From the NCBI RefSeq assembly GCF_011386835.1, contig NC_088796.1, positions 89,387,468-89,451,467 of the forward strand: a stretch of 64,000 bases of DNA. Direction: 5' to 3'. Source of the DNA: Chrysemys picta bellii. Its lineage: Eukaryota > Chordata > Testudines > Emydidae. Positions 1 through 14,100 of this stretch are shown in pieces. The notes under the pieces were generated by a model. The model worked only from the letters and a program-made list of their open reading frames with translations. It searched no databases and was not told where the DNA came from. A program made the translations under genes and the position numbers. Numbering within the stretch: the first letter of the stretch is position 1; every line of letters starts with the position of its first letter.

Positions 1-1970
<1,970 letters not shown>

Positions 1971-2291
1971 TAGGCATTTCAAAATCATTTTAGCTTTTTG
2001 TATAGATACTGTCTCGCTCTCCGTAAAAGAAAACACATTTATAGGTCCTCGCAACTGCTTCACATGCTTACAAATGTGACTTGGAGGGTTCATTAGAAAT
2101 TTCTGGAACTATTTCCAGTTGTATTGAACGAGAGCAATCACTTTGGTTAATGCTGCAAAAATATTTAGTTATAACACCCCAGTTTTGATTCTTGAGCCTT
2201 TCAGTACTGCATATCTAGCATTTGTTTGCAGGTGTTGTTGAGTTAGAGGATGGAAAAAAGCCTCATGTTCTGAACATCGGAGTGGTTCTTG

Positions 2292-2308
2292 CCCCCCCCC
2301 CCCCCCCC
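2292..2308. repeat. Poly-C run (17 C)
   Basis: An uninterrupted run of 17 C in the intron. Such runs are prone to length error in sequencing and to length variation between individuals. Confidence 0.95.
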
Positions 2309-2811
2309 GTTAAGGCAGTTGTAGTAACAAAAACAGTTGAATTCAGAAAGTTTTAGATATGCTGCGTTGCTAGATTTTATATTTTCTTTGGAAATGGCTT
2401 AGTTTTATGAACTCTAATCAGCAATTTGGAATATATGCAATATGCCAAAACTTTACGTTGGTACTTACGTTGTACAGTATATGTGCATAACTACATAAGC
2501 CCCCAATCCTGCCAAAATGTATGCATATACTTAATGTTGCACTTGAGTCATCACTTTGAAACCAATGAGATGTCCTTGCAGAATCAGGACCCAATGGTCA
2601 AATCATGGTGTCCGTGTAGGGTTTAATGTGGAAGGGAGAAACGGGATTCTCCCAGCCATTTTCGGTCTTCCTCTTTCCACTCTTCCCCTTAGGAAGTCCA
2701 GAAGAGAGGAGCTCTAATCCTTATAGGAGGCACATGAGTGTAGAGCTCTTCCCTCAGTCCATGCACATTTTCGTTTTACTTTTCAGTATGCATTTGTTAG
2801 CTATGCATATA

Positions 2812-2986
2812 GACCTCTACCCCAATATAACACGAATTCTGATATAACGCGGTAAAGCAGTGCTCCGGGGTGGCGGGGCTGAGCACTCCAGCGGATCAAA
2901 GCAAGTTCGATATAACGCGGTTTCACCTATAACACGGTAAGATTTTTTTTGGCTCCCGAGGACAGCGTTCTATTGAGGTAGAGGTG
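2812..2986. mobile_element. Mariner/pogo-type MITE with TA target duplication, copy 1
   Basis: About 175 bp with inverted ends gacctctacc and ggtagaggtg, flanked on both sides by TA, as in Tc1/mariner/pogo insertions. The interior repeats the motif gatataacgcgg and holds a GC-rich centre. A second copy in the opposite orientation lies at 45919-46105 and shares the same ends and interior, including gcagtgctccgg and ggctcccgaggacagcgtt. It has no coding capacity. The superfamily call rests on the TA duplication and inverted ends only. Confidence 0.75.
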
Positions 2987-3452
2987 TATGTGTAGCAAAG
3001 TCTTCCTTAGCTCTGTGGTTTGAGTTCAGGAAAAAATTTCAGTCCATCAAAAATCTAGTGTGTATGCAGCTTTGAAAGGCTCATAACTCCATTTAACCAT
3101 CTTATTTTTAGTAGAACACTCAAAGGTTCTATAGCAGGATTCTTTTTATGTCAATTTTTTTAACCCCAGCCATTACAACTGTAGACAAAGTTTAAAAAAA
3201 TTGTTAAATAGGGTTGAAGAGTAGTTTCTTTCACTCCTCCTCCTCCTTGTAAAAAATGACTGCACAGATTGAGTAAAACACAAAAAAATAAGAAAACCTT
3301 TGGCAAAGACCAGTTTCTGTCTGACAGATGAGTTTCAGGAAATTATGAGTGAATGAGAACAGGAGTTTGAACAGGATACCACTCTGAAAGCTTAACTCTA
3401 GTTACTGGTTGTTGCTATTGCTTCTGCTGTGATAAAAATGTTAGTCATGCAC

Positions 3453-4072
3453 TCTCATAGACTTTAAGCTCAGAAGGGACCATAATGATCTTCTAGTCTG
3501 ACCTCCTGCAGGCCACAGAATCTCACCCACCCACTCCTGTAACGAACCCCTGACCTATGTTTGAGCTATTGAAGTCCTCAACTTGTGGTTTAAAGACTTC
3601 AAGATGCAGAGAATCTTTCAGCAAGTGACCCATGCCCCATCTGCATAGGAAAGTGAATCCTCCCCCCACCCCCGGGCCTCTGCCAGTCTGCCCTGGAGAA
3701 AAATTCCTTCCCGACCCCCAAATATGGCGATCAGCTAAACCCTGAGCATGTGGGAAAGACTCACCAGCCAGACACCCAGGAAAGAATTCCCTGTAGTAAC
3801 TCAGATCCCACCCTATCTAGTGTCCCGTCACAGGCCATTGGGCATATTTACCGCTAATAGTCAAAGATCAATTAATTGCCAAAATTAGGCTATTCCATCA
3901 TACCATCCCTTCATACACTTATCAAGCTTAGTCTTGAAGTCAGATATGACTTTTACCTCCACTACTCCCCTTGGAATGCTATTCCAGAACTTCACTCCTC
4001 TGATGGTTAGAAACCTTCATCTAATTTCAAGTCTAAACTTCCTGATGGCCAGTTTCAGTTTATTCTGAATGT
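3453..4072 (-). mobile_element. CR1 LINE 3' fragment (antisense)
   Basis: Begins with the complement of a CR1 3' tail (tcatagactttaagctcaga followed by agggaccataatgatcttct), which marks the minus-strand orientation. The following 600 bp look like the complement of a reptile CR1 3' region and end near tttcagtttattctgaatgt. It is truncated at its 5' end, as most CR1 copies are, and has no open frame. The boundaries are approximate. Confidence 0.8.
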
Positions 4073-4269
4073 GCTGAAAAAACAAACTATGCTTTCTTCT
4101 TAATAAACAGGTTGATTGTATAATGTGCCTTTCATTTGCTAATGCTGGTGTTTTAGTATGTGTAAATGAATGCAATTAGGATGAGAGATGAGGAAATATA
4201 TAAAACTTTAAATTATTTGATGCTGTAGCCTGTTTTAAAACATTGCTTTTATTTCTCCAATTTTTGTAG

Positions 4270-4401
4270 GTTTACTGTGATTATCATGGTCATTCTCGTA
4301 AAAAGAATGTATTCATGTATGGCTGCAGTATCAAAGAGACAGTGTGGCACACTAATGTTAGCGCTGCCTCTTGTGACCTGATTGAGGACCTTGGTTATAG
4401 G
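4270..4401 (+). CDS. AGTPBP1: AGTPBP1 exon: zinc-ligand DYHGHS segment
   Basis: 132 bp, 44 codons, phase 0 at both ends. It reads [19 protein letters not shown], then [10 protein letters not shown] and ends [10 protein letters not shown]. The first His of DYHGHS corresponds to the third zinc ligand of M14 carboxypeptidases (His196 in carboxypeptidase A); the HGHSRK context is typical of the cytosolic M14D branch. Acceptor tttttgtag and donor gtgagt are intact. All expected residues are present, so the catalytic site looks functional. Confidence 0.97.
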
Positions 4402-4851
4402 GTGAGTAAAAGTTAAACCTTCAAGTAAGTTGTGAAAGTGTAATTATATCTTGATTTCCTCATGTTGTTACTTCCCACCCCCCAAGAAAGAACAGTGTTA
4501 ATCTGGTGTAAAATGAAAAGGTGCCTATGTACTTATGCTTTGTCAAAGTATTCATCCACAATAATAGGTGGTGTTTGCTTGTCCCTAGGCTATGTCATTC
4601 TCTAGGTACAGGAGATGGTGTGGGGCATTTGCAACATACGACAATTTATGCTTTGGGATTTGTGCAGTAAGACACCTACAGGTGCACAGATAAGTGTTAC
4701 TGAGGAATATAATTTACTCATAATGCTGGCTCTAAACTGGAAAGTAACGTTTGATTGCTTTAACTTTTCTCTCTCTGAAAAGCGCCATGGGCAACTTTGT
4801 TTCCTTGTTTATGCTGTTTTTAAGCCTGAGCGACGGTGTCATTGTATAGAG

Positions 4852-5164
4852 CAGGGGTTGGCAGCGTTCGGCACGCGGCTCGCCAGGGTAAGCACCCTAG
4901 CGGGCCAGGCCAGTTTATTTACTTGCTGACACGGCAGGTTCGGCCGATCGTGGCCCCGGGCCAATGGGGGCGGCGAGAAGCGGCGCGGGCGAGGGATGAG
5001 CTGGCTGCGGCTTCTCGCCGCCCCCATTGGCCCGGGACGGTGAACCGCGGCCGGGGGGGGGGCAGCGATTGGCCAAACCTGCCGCGTCAGCAGGTAAATA
5101 AACTGGCCCGGCCCGCCAGGGTGCTTACCCTGCCGAACCGCGTGCCGAACGTTGCCGACCCCTG
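4852..5164. mobile_element. hAT fold-back MITE (GC-rich) with perfect 8-bp target duplication
   Basis: 313 bp, palindromic along almost its whole length. The ends are caggggttggcagcgttcgg and the inverse ccgaacgttgccgacccctg. The perfect 8-bp duplication gtatagag flanks it at 4844-4851 and 5165-5172, which is diagnostic of hAT transposition. The GC-rich core contains ccaatgggggcgg and its complement. The core resembles that of the element at 59277-59608, while the ends match those of the element at 39087-39397. It encodes no transposase; overlapping open frames here are artefacts of the palindrome. Confidence 0.93.
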
Positions 5165-6893
5165 GTATAGAGCATGATTACAGTCTCCCTGTGCAATTTG
5201 CATGCACAGTATAAAAACAATTCCCTGACTTCCATAATATGTAACAGACTCTTTTTTCAGATATTTTTCGAATAACTTCCACAACTTTGTGTACGCACCG
5301 TGCTGCTTTACAACATCTATGCCCACTTAAAACTATCACTATTTTTATGTTTGTGAATGTTCTTGAACATTTAATAGAATAATAGTACTCAAATATTAAA
5401 GAACAGGTATATCGTTTGTTTACCTTTTTAAAAAAGTCAGTTATAGTATAGATATAATTACCTCAGTATTTGTAGCATTGCATATGCTTCCCTACTTTCT
5501 CATATACACAGAATACCTCAGAAATACTACACGTACTAAGAAACATTATTTAATTGGTTTTATTATCTAAGACAATTTGGAAGTGTAAGGGTGACTGCTG
5601 TAGTGGGGGGAAAAAAGTAAACTTCTGAAAACAGAAAAGCATTCTGGAATCTAGGAAGGTATTGCGACAAAGTAATCAGTAATGTTGTGATACTTGTAAC
5701 AGGAGAGCTGTGTATGGTTCTAACAGAGTCCAGGGGTCTAATTATAGCTCTTCTTTCTCTGCCTAGCTTCATGCAAAGTTAATAGAGTGCCAGTCAGAGG
5801 AATACTCTTTATATGTCAGGGAGTGCCAAACAGTTGGATTAGATCACTGTCATGTAGCCAGGAAGGGGAAACAAAGAAAAACACCCTGTTCCCTCTGAGA
5901 AGGAGGGATGTAGACAAGAGAGTCAACAGTCATAAAATAACGACAAATAATCATTCATTTGACACAGCTGATTGTTTTATCTTTATTCTTCTAGTTAAAC
6001 AAGACAAAATATTTGTCTATTTCATTAAACAAAAATGAAAGGTAGAAGTAATTCAGCTTTTCAAAACATTATTATTATTAACTGGGCTAACGAACTAAGC
6101 AATATTTTAGTAGATTATTTTGAAAAATGTTAAACTATGAACAGAATTATAAACACTTCCATATTTTAGTATAGCAAACACTTTTGTCATACTCTTTATT
6201 TATTCACTTCATTGATGGATTTAGATCAGTTATTACAGGCAAGGCTAGTAGCATTGCCTATTATTAAGACTGCTGAACACTTCCCATTGTTAGATCCTGC
6301 TTTCATTTGCTTACAAAACTTTACCCATTCCATCTGAAATTTTCCATGAGGATCTCTGCCTCATCTTAATTATTTTGGAAAATTTCAGACTAAAGAGTTG
6401 AGCCATTTTTGATAATGAAGCTAGGGAAAATACATTGTGTTCATATTAAATTTGCAAACTTTTTTTTTTTTCTTTTTTCTTAGAAACTCCTATGCAGGAG
6501 CAGAATCGTGAAATTAGTCAGGGGATGGCCTGTGTGTCAAGGCTGTGACTTTTTCTGATCCCCCTGAAAATCTGCCCAAGTTATAAACCTCTGAAAGAGT
6601 GCAATTTGCACATGTTTAACAAAGATTTGCTAGAGCTTCACAACTAAATTTCCAGAAGATTCCATGAGCACTAAGCATGCTCCAGTCTGGGACTGTGAGG
6701 AGATTAGCAGAACTGTCTCTGTAATTGTGACTCTGGGTTGCTGCAGCCTGTGCCAGGTACAGACCCTGGAACAGAAAGCAGGGAAACTCTCTGGCTCTAT
6801 GCCCCTCCTGCTGACACCTAGGTAGCATGGAAGAGGTACCTTATCTGAATGCAGAGGGAGCAAGAGCTAGACCTGGTGGGAGATTGGGAAGGG

Positions 6894-8309
6894 TAGGGTT
6901 ATCATACGTCCGGGTTTCCCCGGACATGTCCAGTTTTTGGGTCTTTAAATAGCCGTCCGGGGAGAATTTGTAAAAAGCTAAAAATGTCCGGGATTTCCCC
7001 CCGGATGGCTATTTAAAGACCCAAAAGCGGCTGACAGGGCAGTCGCAACGGATTGAGCCGCTCACTTGGGGCCTCTCCAGCAGCAAAAGCTCCTCCCCCC
7101 GCTTCCCCCTTCCCCTGCAGCTTCAGCACGCCGGCAGCGCTGCGTGGGGCATAGGCACCCCCCAGCTCCACCCCTTCCCCGTCCACATTCCAATCCCTTC
7201 CCCAAATCCCAGGCCCCGCCTCCTCCCCCGGGCGCGCCACTTTTCCCCTCCACCCCCCTCCCTCCCAGACTTTTGCACAGCAAAAGGGAGGAAGGAGAAG
7301 CAGAGCGCTCAGGTGAGCTGGGGGAGGGGGGCGCGGGGAGGGTCTGCCCGCAGCAGGTAACCCTGGGGGGGGGGCACAGGGGAACTGCTCCCCACCCCAG
7401 CTCACTTCCGCTCTGCCTCTGCCGCTGCCTTGAATGCACAGCCGCACCACTCCGCTTCTCGCCACCTCCCTCCCAGGCTTGCCGCGCGGACATCTGATTC
7501 GAGTCAAGCCGGGGGGTGGGGGGTGGAGAAGTGGGGCGGCTGCGCGCTCAGGGGAGCAGGCAGAGCCCGAGCAGAAGTGAGCTGGGGTGGGGTGGGGTGG
7601 GGCGGGGCGGGGCAGGGAGCGCGGCGAGTCAAGAGACAGGGTGCAGGGGGGTTGGATGGGGCGGGGGTTCTGGGCGGGTGTGTGTGTGGAGAGGGGTTGG
7701 AGCAGTCAAGGGACAGGGAGCGGGGAGAGGGTTGGATGGGTTGGGGGTTCTGGGGGGGGGACGCCTGTCAGGGGGTGGGGGTGTGGAGAGGGACCAGGGC
7801 AGCCAGGGAACAGGGAGCAGGGGGAGGGTTGGATGGGTCAGGGGTTCTGGATGGGGGCCTTTCAGGGGGCAGGGGTGTGGAGAGGGATTGTGGCAGTCAA
7901 GGGACAGGGAGGGTTAGATGAGTTGGGAGTTCGGGGGGCAGTCAGGGGACAGGCAGCAGTTGGATAGGCGTGGGAGTCCCGGGGATGTGGATAGGAGTCA
8001 GAACAGTCAGGGGACAGGTAGGGAGTGAGGTCCTAGGGGGACAGTTAGGGTGGGAGGGGGTCTCAGGAGGGGGCAGTCGGGGGCAAGGATAAGGGAGGCT
8101 TAGATAGGGGGTGGGGTCCCAGGGGGTGGTTAGGGGCAGGGGCCCTGGGAGAGGGCGATCAGGGGACAAGGAGCAGGGGGGGTTGGTTGGGTTGGGGGTT
8201 CTGTGGGGGGCAGTCAGGGGGCGGGAAGTGGGAGGGAGTGGCTGGGTGGGGGCTACCCCCCCCCCCACGGCGTGTCCCTTTTTTTGAAAGTTCAAATATG
8301 GTAACCGTA
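6894..8309. mobile_element. hAT-type element, 1.4 kb, GC-rich with internal minisatellite
   Basis: The ends are tagggttatcatacgtccgg and (3') caaatatggtaaccgta. A perfect 8-bp duplication gggaaggg flanks them at 6886-6893 and 8310-8317. The first 150 bp contain inverted tccggg-type motifs around tggctatttaaagaccc. The rest is very GC-rich: C-rich from about 7080 to 7280, then G-rich up to 8250. Open frames of 120-160 codons on both strands are compositional and lack protein-like features. It is non-autonomous. Confidence 0.88.
7583..8245. repeat. G-rich degenerate minisatellite inside the hAT element
   Basis: Units starting gttggatggg or a variant begin at 7651, 7731, 7828, 7913 and 7960, followed by gggggttctggg, gtcaggggg and agggacaggga segments. 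Unit length varies from about 50 to 100 bp. Immediately before the array (7583-7612) are six consecutive GGGG tracts separated by single bases. The plus (sense) strand therefore carries a strong G-quadruplex candidate within the AGTPBP1 pre-mRNA. Confidence 0.8.
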
Positions 8310-10189
8310 GGGAAGGGGAGGGAATAGATTGGAATAAGGAGACTGGGGAAGGGTGGGGGTTGGTACTGGAGACTGGCAGGGTTAGGCTATGAGGGGGAAA
8401 ACTAGGAGTTGGGGTGGAGGGAGTCTACAGTTGGCTGGGTAAAAAGAATCTGACTGGGAGCTGGGTGAGAGGAGACTGGAACTAGGAGCCAGTGGATTGG
8501 AGGAGACTGAGACCCAACTAGGAGCCAGGGGGAATACTGGCACTGTCTGGGCCAGGAGACTGGGAACACTGAATAGTTGTTCATTACGTGAGCACCATTC
8601 ATCTTGTGCACTGAAAGAGGCAGAGGTCGTGTGGAAAAAGTAGTATATGATCATGTAATTAGACTGTTTCATACTGCATGCATACGAGGGGGCTGGATTA
8701 AGGTTGCATGGGTAGCCTTAATTCTGGAAATTCCTTGAATTTGCAGCCATAATGTTCTTTTAATGTAATTTTTGCTGTGTAATATTTCCCAGTGAATTTG
8801 GTGTATAAATCTATTTGATAAGGATTTTTAAATTAAGCGTTCAAAATAACTTTTTTTGCGTGGTCACAATGACTATAAAATAATCTTTCCTGAAAATAAG
8901 CTTCTTATTGTGTAGTTTCACTGCCACCTTGTGGCAATCACAAATATATACAGGCTTTTTTCTTTTTTACTTTGATTTTTTTTTTTAAAGGAGGCCCAAT
9001 ATCTGCACCTGTTTGCATACCTACTTTTTTCTTCACAGTTGTGCTCACCGATCAGGTGACTGCACTTGTTAGATTCATAACTAGCCATTTACATGTACAA
9101 ACAGTTATGCATGCTTTTTGGTGCTCAGACGTGGGGAAAAAAAAATAAAAAATCCAAATGCTACTGGATTGTTTCCCTTACAATTTCTTAGCTGTCTGAT
9201 TATTTACAATTTCATTATCCACCTCAGTCACTTAAATCTTGTCTACACTATGAAATTTTAGATACTTGCACCAGTTTTAGTAACAATGTAAGTATTGTTA
9301 TAGACCAGCCTCTTGAGTTTTTTGACAAGGGCTGAAATGTCTGAGCCGAGTCTATATCAGCGCTTGAACCATTTGCTAATGAAAATGGGTACAGAATTTT
9401 TATAGAAGTGCAGTGTGTCCATATTGCTAGCAGTGGAGAGAGTAGTCCTATCATATGGCCAAACAAATTAAAATAAGTTGAAAACATATAACTTTTTTGC
9501 ATCTATCGCATGCAGCAACATATTTTTGACTGAAGTGAAATCATTTCTGTGAACTTTCCAAGAGTGAAGGATAAGAGTCAAAGAGAAAAAGACCTGCAAG
9601 TGAACAGCTAAAGTTAGTATAATATTTTTCAGCTACAGAAAAATTGAAGATGCCAAATACTGGTTAGCACTTACATTTAAAATATGAGGTTTTGGTGTAC
9701 ATATAACAGTTGAGGTTTGTAGGGTGAGTGGTTATCTCTGGCATAATTTAATACAGCTGCTCCCAGTTTTCTTATATTTAAGGACAGGTGCCTTAGGTGA
9801 TCACCTGATATTTGAAAAGCTATTTTATTAGGTAGGATTTTCAAATCATGTGTGAAAATCACTCTCAAGCATCCTTGTTTAAATAAACCCTATGTCAATA
9901 TTATTTCCCAAGAGGCATAATCCTAATGCAATTTATCTATACAATGTACTCAGTGCTACAGAGAGCTGGGCTGAAATGTTGCTGAATAGTCTCTTCATAA
10001 TAGTGCCTTTTTACATACCTTTTTACTCTAGCGATTTTGACTATTGCTTGTAGTTTATTTAGTTCCAACAAATTATATCATCTAAATAAGTCACCAAGTC
10101 CATATCAAGTTGATGTGCTGTACATGTGAAAAATAGAGGAATTAATTTAAAGGCACATTTTTCAAATAAAGCCCTGGTTCAACATAAGC

Positions 10190-10262
10190 CTGATCCAAAG
10201 CTTTTTGAAGTCTATGGAAAGACTCCCATTGACTTCAGTGAGCTTCGGATCAGGCCCAAATG
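10190..10262. repeat. Short palindromic dispersed repeat
   Basis: Inverted arms cctgatccaaagctttttga and cttcggatcaggcccaaatg surround cccattgacttcagtg. This resembles a widespread amniote palindromic repeat with a gacttcaatggg centre. It has no coding capacity and the family name is uncertain. Confidence 0.55.
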
Positions 10263-10366
10263 CTTACACATATGTTAACTTTCAGCCTATCCATGTTCAA
10301 CAAAGCACAAATGATAAACTTGCACTGATTTTAAAGTTTAAAATTAAGCGCACATAGTTAAGTGTT

Positions 10367-10505
10367 TTGGGCCCCAATCTAGCAAACAATTGAAACATGT
10401 ACATATACACTTAAGCCTGTGAATAGTTCTGTTGAAGTTGAAATTATTCACATGCTTTAAAGTTAAACATACACTTAAGAGCTTTGCTGAATCAATGTCA
10501 GAAAT
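10367..10505. repeat. Palindromic dispersed repeat, about 140 bp
   Basis: Left arm gggccccaatctagcaaaca and right-arm motifs acttaagagctttgctgaat flank a centre with paired acttaag and attcacatgctttaaagtta motifs. It resembles the same class of palindromic amniote repeats as the neighbour at 10190-10262. Decay is considerable. Confidence 0.5.
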
Positions 10506-10937
10506 ACTATATAGTATTTTAAAATACAGAACTTCCTATACGTTAGACTATTGAAACTGAATATTAATTTAAATTACATTTCCCTTTTGCACTTCACTCA
10601 GCTGCAACAATAAAAACAAATTAGTCATGCATATAGTCCAATCTTTTCTACTAGACACTTCACGTTCTATTTTTTTATGCACTTGACTCACACACTATTT
10701 TAATGACTGGGTTGCAAACGCTACCGGGGAATTTTTGAAGATGGGGGAAGAATGAATCGGTTGGGGTTCTTGGCTTTTTTTTAAATAATGAAAACATTAC
10801 TTTGGATGGATTTTGCAAAATCTTTTTTTTTTTTTTTTTTAAACTGGAATTTGAGATCTGAACTGTCTGATTAATATACTGTGGTTTCACATTTTCGTAA
10901 AAACAAATTGAATCGCTTTCAAATTACTATCCTATAG

Positions 10938-11114
10938 ACTCTTCCTAAGATTCTCAGTCACATTGCCCCAACATTCAGCATGAGCAGCTGCAGTTTTGTA
11001 GTGGAAAAGTCCAAGGAATCGACAGCACGTGTAGTTGTCTGGAGAGAGATAGGAGTACAAAGGAGCTACACAATGGAGAGCACGTTATGCGGCTGCGATC
11101 AGGGCAAATATAAG
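10938..11114 (+). CDS. AGTPBP1: AGTPBP1 exon: catalytic glutamate segment (YTMEST)
   Basis: 177 bp, 59 codons, phase 0 at both ends. It reads [59 protein letters not shown]. The Glu of YTMEST is the general base/acid expected at the position of Glu270 of carboxypeptidase A. Acceptor cctatag and donor gtaaag. An ATG-initiated frame at 10980 is only a part of this exon running into the intron; the true exon starts at the AG at 10936-10937. Confidence 0.97.
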
Positions 11115-14100
11115 GTAAAGAAACTAGATGAAGTGAAAGCCTATGTGTGGATTGAGTTTACCATTTACATTGATATCACTTTCCAAAGCCCAGCTTCTCT
11201 GTTTTTAAAAAAGTGAACATCCTGTTATAGGGCTTTTTACATTATATTGCGCAAAACAGTCTATTTCAATATAATGTAGATTCCTTCATTATTCGTTTGG
11301 ATCTGTCATTCTAAAAATGTAATGTGCATGTTCTGTTGATTATTAATAGTCTTGTTAATATGGACAATCAGTTACCAGTACATTGAACTATTTTAATAGA
11401 GACTTCTTGGATACATGACCATTAGCCAGCTTTTGCAATGGGGGGCTCTCCTCTTGGTACAGTCTGGACTTATCCACCAGACATTAGGTAATGTTGCCCC
11501 CAGAATTCTCCCCCATGGCAGCAGAAGGAGGCAGATAAAGCCAAATATTTTCATGCTATTTTAGCAGCTTGCTGTTCAGCAGTGAATAAAATTCGCCTCC
11601 TTTCCTGCCTCCCTCCCCCAGCCTGTTTCCTGTGCAGTGCAAGCCTATTGCCCTATGCCTTTTTTTGCGCAGCAGTTACCCAACAACCAACAGTTGAATA
11701 TTGCTAAAAAGTGCAACCGGTAGAAAAGAGTGGATGACCTGAAGCCTCCTTCATCTTCTTTCCCTTCCCACAGTGCCTCAAACATTGCTGCAGGCTGAAG
11801 CAGAGAGGCAAGCTGAAGCAGGCTTAGAAAGTAAATGAATGCCAAAATAGCCCACACAGTAGCTTCTCCTTTTTGCAAGCAGACTTCAGCCATGTTGAAC
11901 AGGTGGACCAGAAGGCTGCAAACCAGGAAGACAGTAGACAGTGAGGTATAATTATCCTATTCCAGCACGCCAAACCAGGCTCTCTTGGCCTATTGACAAA
12001 GCACACACCTCAGCAGGCTTCTCAGTAGGCCCATATAGAGTACATTAATTCCTACTTCGTACTAGGTACACAAGTGTCCCTATGATAAGTTGGTTCCAAA
12101 ATATTTCCTGACCACCTTCTGTGGTCCTGAGATGGGGATGCTTTTAGGGTTCCTATCGATAATAGTGCATCCAGGAGTCCCACAAACCAAAAATCTTCAG
12201 AATACTTTTTTAGATAAATAAGGTAAAGTATGGGATGCCAAACTGAAATTTTAAGAAATTTAACTTCCAAAGGCCTCAGATCAGTCCTCAGGTAAAAAAG
12301 AGTAGAAATCAAATGGAAAATCTATCCAGTTGAGTCATACTGAGAAATCAGTTATCCAGAAAGGAAAACCCCTTCATGCTTATTACAAACCAACCAAGAA
12401 AATCAAATCCCTGCACAATAATCTTTTCTTTGGAGTCAGTGCAATGAGAGAGATTTCCATCTTCCTATGAAGGCAAAGAGGACATCTGGGATGCCTGGCC
12501 TCTAGAAATGCCGACACTCTCATTCTGAGAAGGAAATAATGAGATTCATCTGGCAGCTTAAGATCAATTGATAGAACAAGAAAGAGGCAAAAGTCTTCCA
12601 AGAAAAAGTACAGAAAGAGTGTGTTCCTCATCCAACTTGTCTTCTACTGAGAAATGAGTGATGTCAGGATTTCAGATGAATGAAGTAATGGTAGAAACAT
12701 AAAAAAATCTCCAAATGTATCCCATTCAGTGCTGAAAAAGGAAATTATCTTCCTAAAAAGAGGAAAGATCCTGACAGCTCAGACCAAAAGGTAGACACAT
12801 TCCCTCAAATATCTGAACAGTATGATCTTCCCCTTCTCATAAATTTAGACGCATCACCAAATTCAAATGTGAGTATCAAAGCTTAAAGAGACGCATTCAA
12901 AAATTCTATCCTGTGTTGAGGGAAAAGATGGCGTATCCTTGCTAGAGATGATGCAGAAGTAGCCTCCCTTCTAAAGAAGATGAGTATCCCATCAAAATAT
13001 GAATTTTTACTCTGAAACCCCACTGATAGGAAGGTGGAATCCTCAATCAGGAAGGAAGTCAAGTCCATTTTATTTGAAGGTTTCTTATCTGAAGTTGAAA
13101 TAATTCTTGAGAGAAGTGTGTCTGGAGATAACCTTGTTTTAGCGGATTCAGTGAATTCTCTACAGTGTGTAGCTAGATCCATGGTCACAGCTATTGCTAG
13201 AGTTATCTGGGCATGGGAAATGAATGCCCAGGCAAAACAACTAATGACCATGTCTGAATGCTCTGGATGAAAGCTATTCAAAGAGCCACTGTATAAGATG
13301 ATTATTTAAGCAATAGCAAGAGGAAAACTACCTACCGTCAGTAACTTCAAGACATTCCAAAAAGGGTAATGTAATCTGAACTACAGACACTACTCCTTTT
13401 CATACTGGCAAATACAATTGACAGATCATAAACACTTTCTCAGGAATATGGCTTCACTATTATTGGTAGAAAATTCTTAAGGTCTGGGAGTCATGATACA
13501 AACTCAGAAAAGGGAAGGTTTTTAAAGAAGCAGCAAAGATTCTTTGAACAATAGAAGTACTTCTATATGAATGGCACCCAAGTTAAGCTCTTAAAGATGC
13601 TCATATCTTACATCAGCCTATTCTGACTAAGGTTCTGAGAACAGTGAGGGTGGGAGGGAGAGCACATGACTAGAAATACTACCTCACTGGTCCAGGAGCC
13701 CCTTGTTTTCTGGTATTTGACATGGCAATGGAACCCCCGGTGAACGTACCATTATAGGAAGACTCTTCTCTGCCAAAGGCAATCATTTTCCTGGCCCCTG
13801 GTATCTTGAAACCAGTTGCCTGAAATCTGAGTGCCAACAACAAAGTAAAAAGGGTTATTCATCCAAAGCAGTCTCCCCCATAGTTATAGCAAAGAAAAAT
13901 TCATGCAGCACATTAAATGTCACATCTGAAAGAAAAAATAATATACATTTGTAAAGAACTGAATATAGTATGGGACTTCATCTAGCCCAAATTCTACACA
14001 TCCAAAATTACCTCCTGACAGCTGAGCCTAGGTTTGAAAAGAAACTCTATAATGATTATAAGAATTATATGTAATAACAATTGCAAAAATTCAAAGGATC

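Larger units (their letters stand above)
4402..10937 (+). other. AGTPBP1 intron, 6536 bp, phase 0
   Basis: Donor gtgagt and acceptor cctatag. It contains two hAT elements (4852-5164 and 6894-8309) and two short palindromic dispersed repeats (10190-10262 and 10367-10505). The stretches 5173-6880 and 8320-10180 are AT-rich with only short chance open frames; I see no gene or classifiable repeat there. A T-run at about 10823-10840 lies close to the acceptor. Confidence 0.85.

Noticed and set aside
4836..5177. Open frames in the 4.85 kb GC-rich stretch
   Set aside because: Same cause: fold-back MITE with an exact 8-bp target duplication.
7013..7921. Overlapping open frames of 120-164 codons on both strands
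   Set aside because: They fall in the GC-rich hAT element and its minisatellite; the Gly/Trp/Arg-rich periodic translation mirrors the DNA repeat.
9229..9460. Possible MITE starting tcttgtctacactatg
   Set aside because: Only one weak end-like motif; no matching inverted end or target duplication.
12883..13281. 132-codon minus-strand and 78-codon plus-strand open frames
   Set aside because: No recognisable domain, no start context or splice signals. Possibly part of an old dispersed repeat; I considered a DIRS-type gag but could not support it.
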